The notes under the pieces were generated by a model. The model did not search any database and was not told the origin of the DNA. It was given only the letters and a program-made list of their open reading frames with translations. A DNA stretch of 7,939 bases from Clostridia bacterium (lineage in GTDB: Bacteria > Bacillota > Clostridia > Christensenellales > UBA1242). Positions 6,880-7,939 of this stretch are shown here, one piece after another (within the stretch, counting starts at the first letter, position 1; every line of letters starts with the position of its first letter). The stretch is taken from positions 1 through 7,939 of the forward strand of contig JAFTJJ010000004.1 in the NCBI GenBank assembly GCA_017456465.1. Direction: 5' to 3'. A program made the position numbers and the translations under genes.

Positions 6880-6939
6880 AAAGAAACTCAGAGTTCAGCC
6901 GAGGCGCAAAGACTCGGCGTAGTCTCTTTCCTCGCACCA
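6880..6939 (+). repeat. tRNA-Leu 3'-end copy B, T-loop interrupted by a related hairpin
   Basis: The same 19 bases AGTCTCTTTCCTCGCACCA (6921-6939) and AGAGTTCA (6890-6897) as in the tRNA and copy A are split at the same point by 23 bases. The insert is GCCGAGGC, loop GCAAA, GACTCGGC, then GT: a stem with 7 of 8 pairs. Compared with copy A, two A-T pairs have become G-C pairs, preserving the fold. AAAGAAACT (6880-6888) can pair with AGTCTCTTT (6921-6929) except for one mismatch. A perfect 9-bp hairpin with loop GTGATG (6856-6879) immediately precedes it. Confidence 0.85.
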
Positions 6940-6947
6940 CAAAAAAA

Positions 6948-6977
6948 GGAGTCCAGTTCAGACTCCTCTTTTTCTTT
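6948..6977. terminator. Terminator after copy B, near-duplicate of the tRNA terminator
   Basis: GGAGTC (6948-6953) and GACTCC (6961-6966) are followed by TCTTTTTC; seven As precede it. It matches the terminator at 6453-6480 apart from a few loop and closing-pair changes. Read on the minus strand, it ends the transcript of the ASCH-domain gene, whose stop codon lies 17 bases to its right, so selection may keep it for that gene. Confidence 0.8.
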
Positions 6978-6982
6978 CCACG

Positions 6983-7351
6983 TTAATCAAGCAATTTGAT
7001 TTGAATTGCCACCACACCACTTTTGTCAATTTCTTCTTGACGATAAAACCCAAGATAAATGTCTTCAATCTTGTCAGTTGTGAGCTTGCTGTCAAAGCCA
7101 AGACTGGCTTTTCCAACAGACTCCACAGCATCTCTCACATTTGCAAAATAGAACAACCCAGTAATCTCAGCTCTCATTTTCAAACTTTCGTCATCTCTCG
7201 ACACAAACTCAAGAATGTTTCCAACTTCATACTTTTTTCGCTTTGCATCATTCACGCGAAGCTCAATTGTTTTCACACCCGCCTTGATCTTTTCAAAATA
7301 TTCATGATTCAAATGTAAAATAAAAATGTCTTTCACTGATTGCTTCTCCAT
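6983..7351 (-). CDS. ASCH-domain (PUA-like) protein
   Basis: This 122-residue protein consists of a single ASCH domain, a PUA-related fold thought to bind RNA or modified nucleotides; some members are nucleases or nucleoside amidases. Residues 11-32 read ILHLNHEYFEKIKAG then VKTIELR, containing the family signature G-x-K-x-x-E-x-R (G25, K27, E30, R32). Next come a beta strand with GNILEFVSRD (44-53), an AEITGLFYF strand (61-69) and a C-terminal GVVAIQIKL strand (112-120). I take ATG 7351 as the start: the longer in-frame start at 7384 would place the gene's own -10 box inside the coding sequence. The ribosome binding site is weak (AAGAAG). It is divergent from the gene at 7513 and ends at a terminator shared with the tRNA repeat region. 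The substrate is unknown. Confidence 0.85.
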   Translation of the reverse strand: MEKQSVKDIFILHLNHEYFEKIKAGVKTIELRVNDAKRKKYEVGNILEFVSRDDESLKMRAEITGLFYFANVRDAVESVGKASLGFDSKLTTDKIEDIYLGFYRQEEIDKSGVVAIQIKLLD

Positions 7352-7372
7352 TTTCTTCTTGTTATCAAATAA

Positions 7373-7401
7373 ATTATACTCCAAATCGCCCGCGATGTAA
7401 A
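7373..7401 (-). promoter_or_regulatory. Sigma-A promoter of the ASCH-domain gene
   Basis: On the minus strand there is a -35 TTTACA (7396-7401), a 17-base spacer and a perfect -10 TATAAT (7373-7378). The start point would be about 15 bases before the ATG at 7351, leaving a very short leader. Confidence 0.85.
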
Positions 7402-7442
7402 CAAAAAGTCCAAATTTTGCAAAGAAAAGTTGAAAAAGCGGG

Positions 7443-7471
7443 TTGAAAAATATGAGATAATAGTATATAAT
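7443..7471 (+). promoter_or_regulatory. Sigma-A promoter of the gene starting at 7513
   Basis: -35 TTGAAA (7443-7448), a 17-base spacer and a perfect -10 TATAAT (7466-7471). The -35 lies in the second copy of a direct repeat GTTGAAAAA (7429-7437 and 7442-7450), a possible regulator or UP-like site. About 42 bases separate this -35 from the divergent one. Confidence 0.85.
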
Positions 7472-7512
7472 GAAATTAACAAATAAAATTCAGAAATTGA
7501 GGAGATTGTTTT

Positions 7513-7939
7513 ATGTTTAAAGAGAATTTGAATGAAAATGAACTTGCTGCAATTGAACTTCTTGGTTTGAATGCAGAGTTTGCCGTTGTCACACGTGACA
7601 AGAATGGTCAATATTTTGTTCTTGATTTGGAAGAAGATGATGAAGATGAGCTTCCAAGAGTGAGAATGTTCAAACCAAACTACTCTTTTGACGGGAAAAA
7701 AGAACGAGTTCCAAAGACACTTGTTGCAGTGATTGAATTTGACTTCAAACAAGTCACAATGAAAGATGGAGAAGAAGCCACGGCACTTGTTGTTCAAGAG
7801 GACAAAGTGCTTCCTGATGCGTTTGCACGTGATTGCATTTACAAATTCTTGGAAGGCTTTGCTGGCAAAACAAACAATGATTATGTCACAGTTGGTGCAA
7901 AACCACCAATCGATGCAATCATCATCAAAGGAGCAAATC
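7513..7939 (+). CDS. Unrecognised protein, 3' end cut off by the window
   Basis: The frame is open from ATG 7513 to the end of the window (142 complete codons). AGGAG (7500-7504) lies 8 bases before the ATG and a sigma-A promoter lies upstream, so this is a real gene. The visible part begins MFKENLNENELAAIELLGLN. It continues with a strand-like segment (AEFAVVTRDKNGQYFVLDL), an acidic patch EEDDEDE (residues about 40-46), and beta-type stretches such as TLVAVIEFDFKQVTM and ALVVQEDKVL. There is no signal peptide, membrane helix or cysteine cluster, so it looks cytosolic. I cannot assign a family. Leu codons are CTT and TTG, as in the neighbours. Confidence 0.85.
   Translation, partial: MFKENLNENELAAIELLGLNAEFAVVTRDKNGQYFVLDLEEDDEDELPRVRMFKPNYSFDGKKERVPKTLVAVIEFDFKQVTMKDGEEATALVVQEDKVLPDAFARDCIYKFLEGFAGKTNNDYVTVGAKPPIDAIIIKGAN

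Larger units (their letters stand above)
6444..6939. other. Non-coding region of tRNA-derived repeats and stem-loops
   Basis: I see no credible protein gene here on either strand; the short open frames ending in SFLAP simply translate the tRNA 3'-end copies. The region contains two interrupted copies of the tRNA-Leu 3' end, an extra terminator and several GC-capped hairpins sharing GCGCAAA. The motif GCGTTGA occurs near 6487 and 6761, each with TGCGA shortly after it, and may mark the start of a repeated unit; this last point is weak. Confidence 0.65.

Noticed and set aside
6563..6939. CRISPR array or integron attC sites
   Set aside because: There are only two interrupted repeats with unequal spacing and no cas genes, and the attC end motifs (RYYYAAC and GTTRRRY) are not placed correctly.
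6303..6999. Short open frames across the tRNA and its repeats (107 and 76 residues)
   Set aside because: They run through the tRNA or its 3'-end copies and lack ribosome binding sites; the shared SFLAP ending is only the translated CCA-end block.
7333..7797. Minus-strand 154-residue frame opposite the gene at 7513
   Set aside because: The plus-strand gene has a promoter, AGGAG site and matching codon use; the minus frame is a low-complexity Phe/Ile-rich shadow that also covers the divergent promoters.

Overview
The window looks like a chromosomal segment of an AT-rich, Gram-positive-type bacterium, most plausibly an uncultured member of the Clostridia. The support is AGGAG-type ribosome binding sites, sigma-A promoters of the TTTACA/TTGAAA-17-TATAAT kind, several hairpin-plus-T-run terminators, a PdaB-type polysaccharide deacetylase (a family tied to spore cortex formation), and a two-OB-fold single-stranded DNA-binding protein of a type common in Clostridia. 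No species can be named from the sequence alone.

Layout. Positions 1-2040 hold the 3' part of a large unrecognised protein gene on the plus strand. After a short gap with a sigma-A-like promoter and two GCGCGCTC-containing palindromes comes a plus-strand gene (2251-4212) for a membrane-anchored extracellular protein with a signal peptide, probable SH3-like repeats and a C-terminal membrane helix. A bidirectional terminator separates it from a convergent minus-strand operon: pdaB (5807-5043), then an ssb-like gene (5018-4323). Positions 5808-6357 are non-coding and hold stem-loops and the promoter of a tRNA gene.

The most unusual part is 6286-6980. A tRNA-Leu gene (6358-6443) has, by my fold, the anticodon AAG, which is rare in bacteria. 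It is followed within 500 bases by two more copies of its 3' end (T-arm and acceptor strand through CCA). In both, the T-loop is interrupted at the same point by a 23-24 base hairpin, and the two hairpins differ by compensating base-pair changes. Terminators follow all three copies, and those after the first and third are near-duplicates. This may be a remnant of tandem integrations at a tRNA attachment site or a family of tRNA-derived small RNAs; the sequence does not decide between them.

Positions 6983-7351 (minus) encode a small ASCH-domain protein. It is transcribed divergently from a truncated, unrecognised gene that starts at 7513 (plus) and runs off the window. In the first gene, Leu codons are overwhelmingly CTT and CTC and none is TTA, which fits decoding by a tRNA-Leu with A (or inosine) at the wobble position. 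The protein-coding genes do not form a single pathway; cell envelope (the surface protein, PdaB) and nucleic-acid metabolism (SSB, ASCH, tRNA) are both represented.
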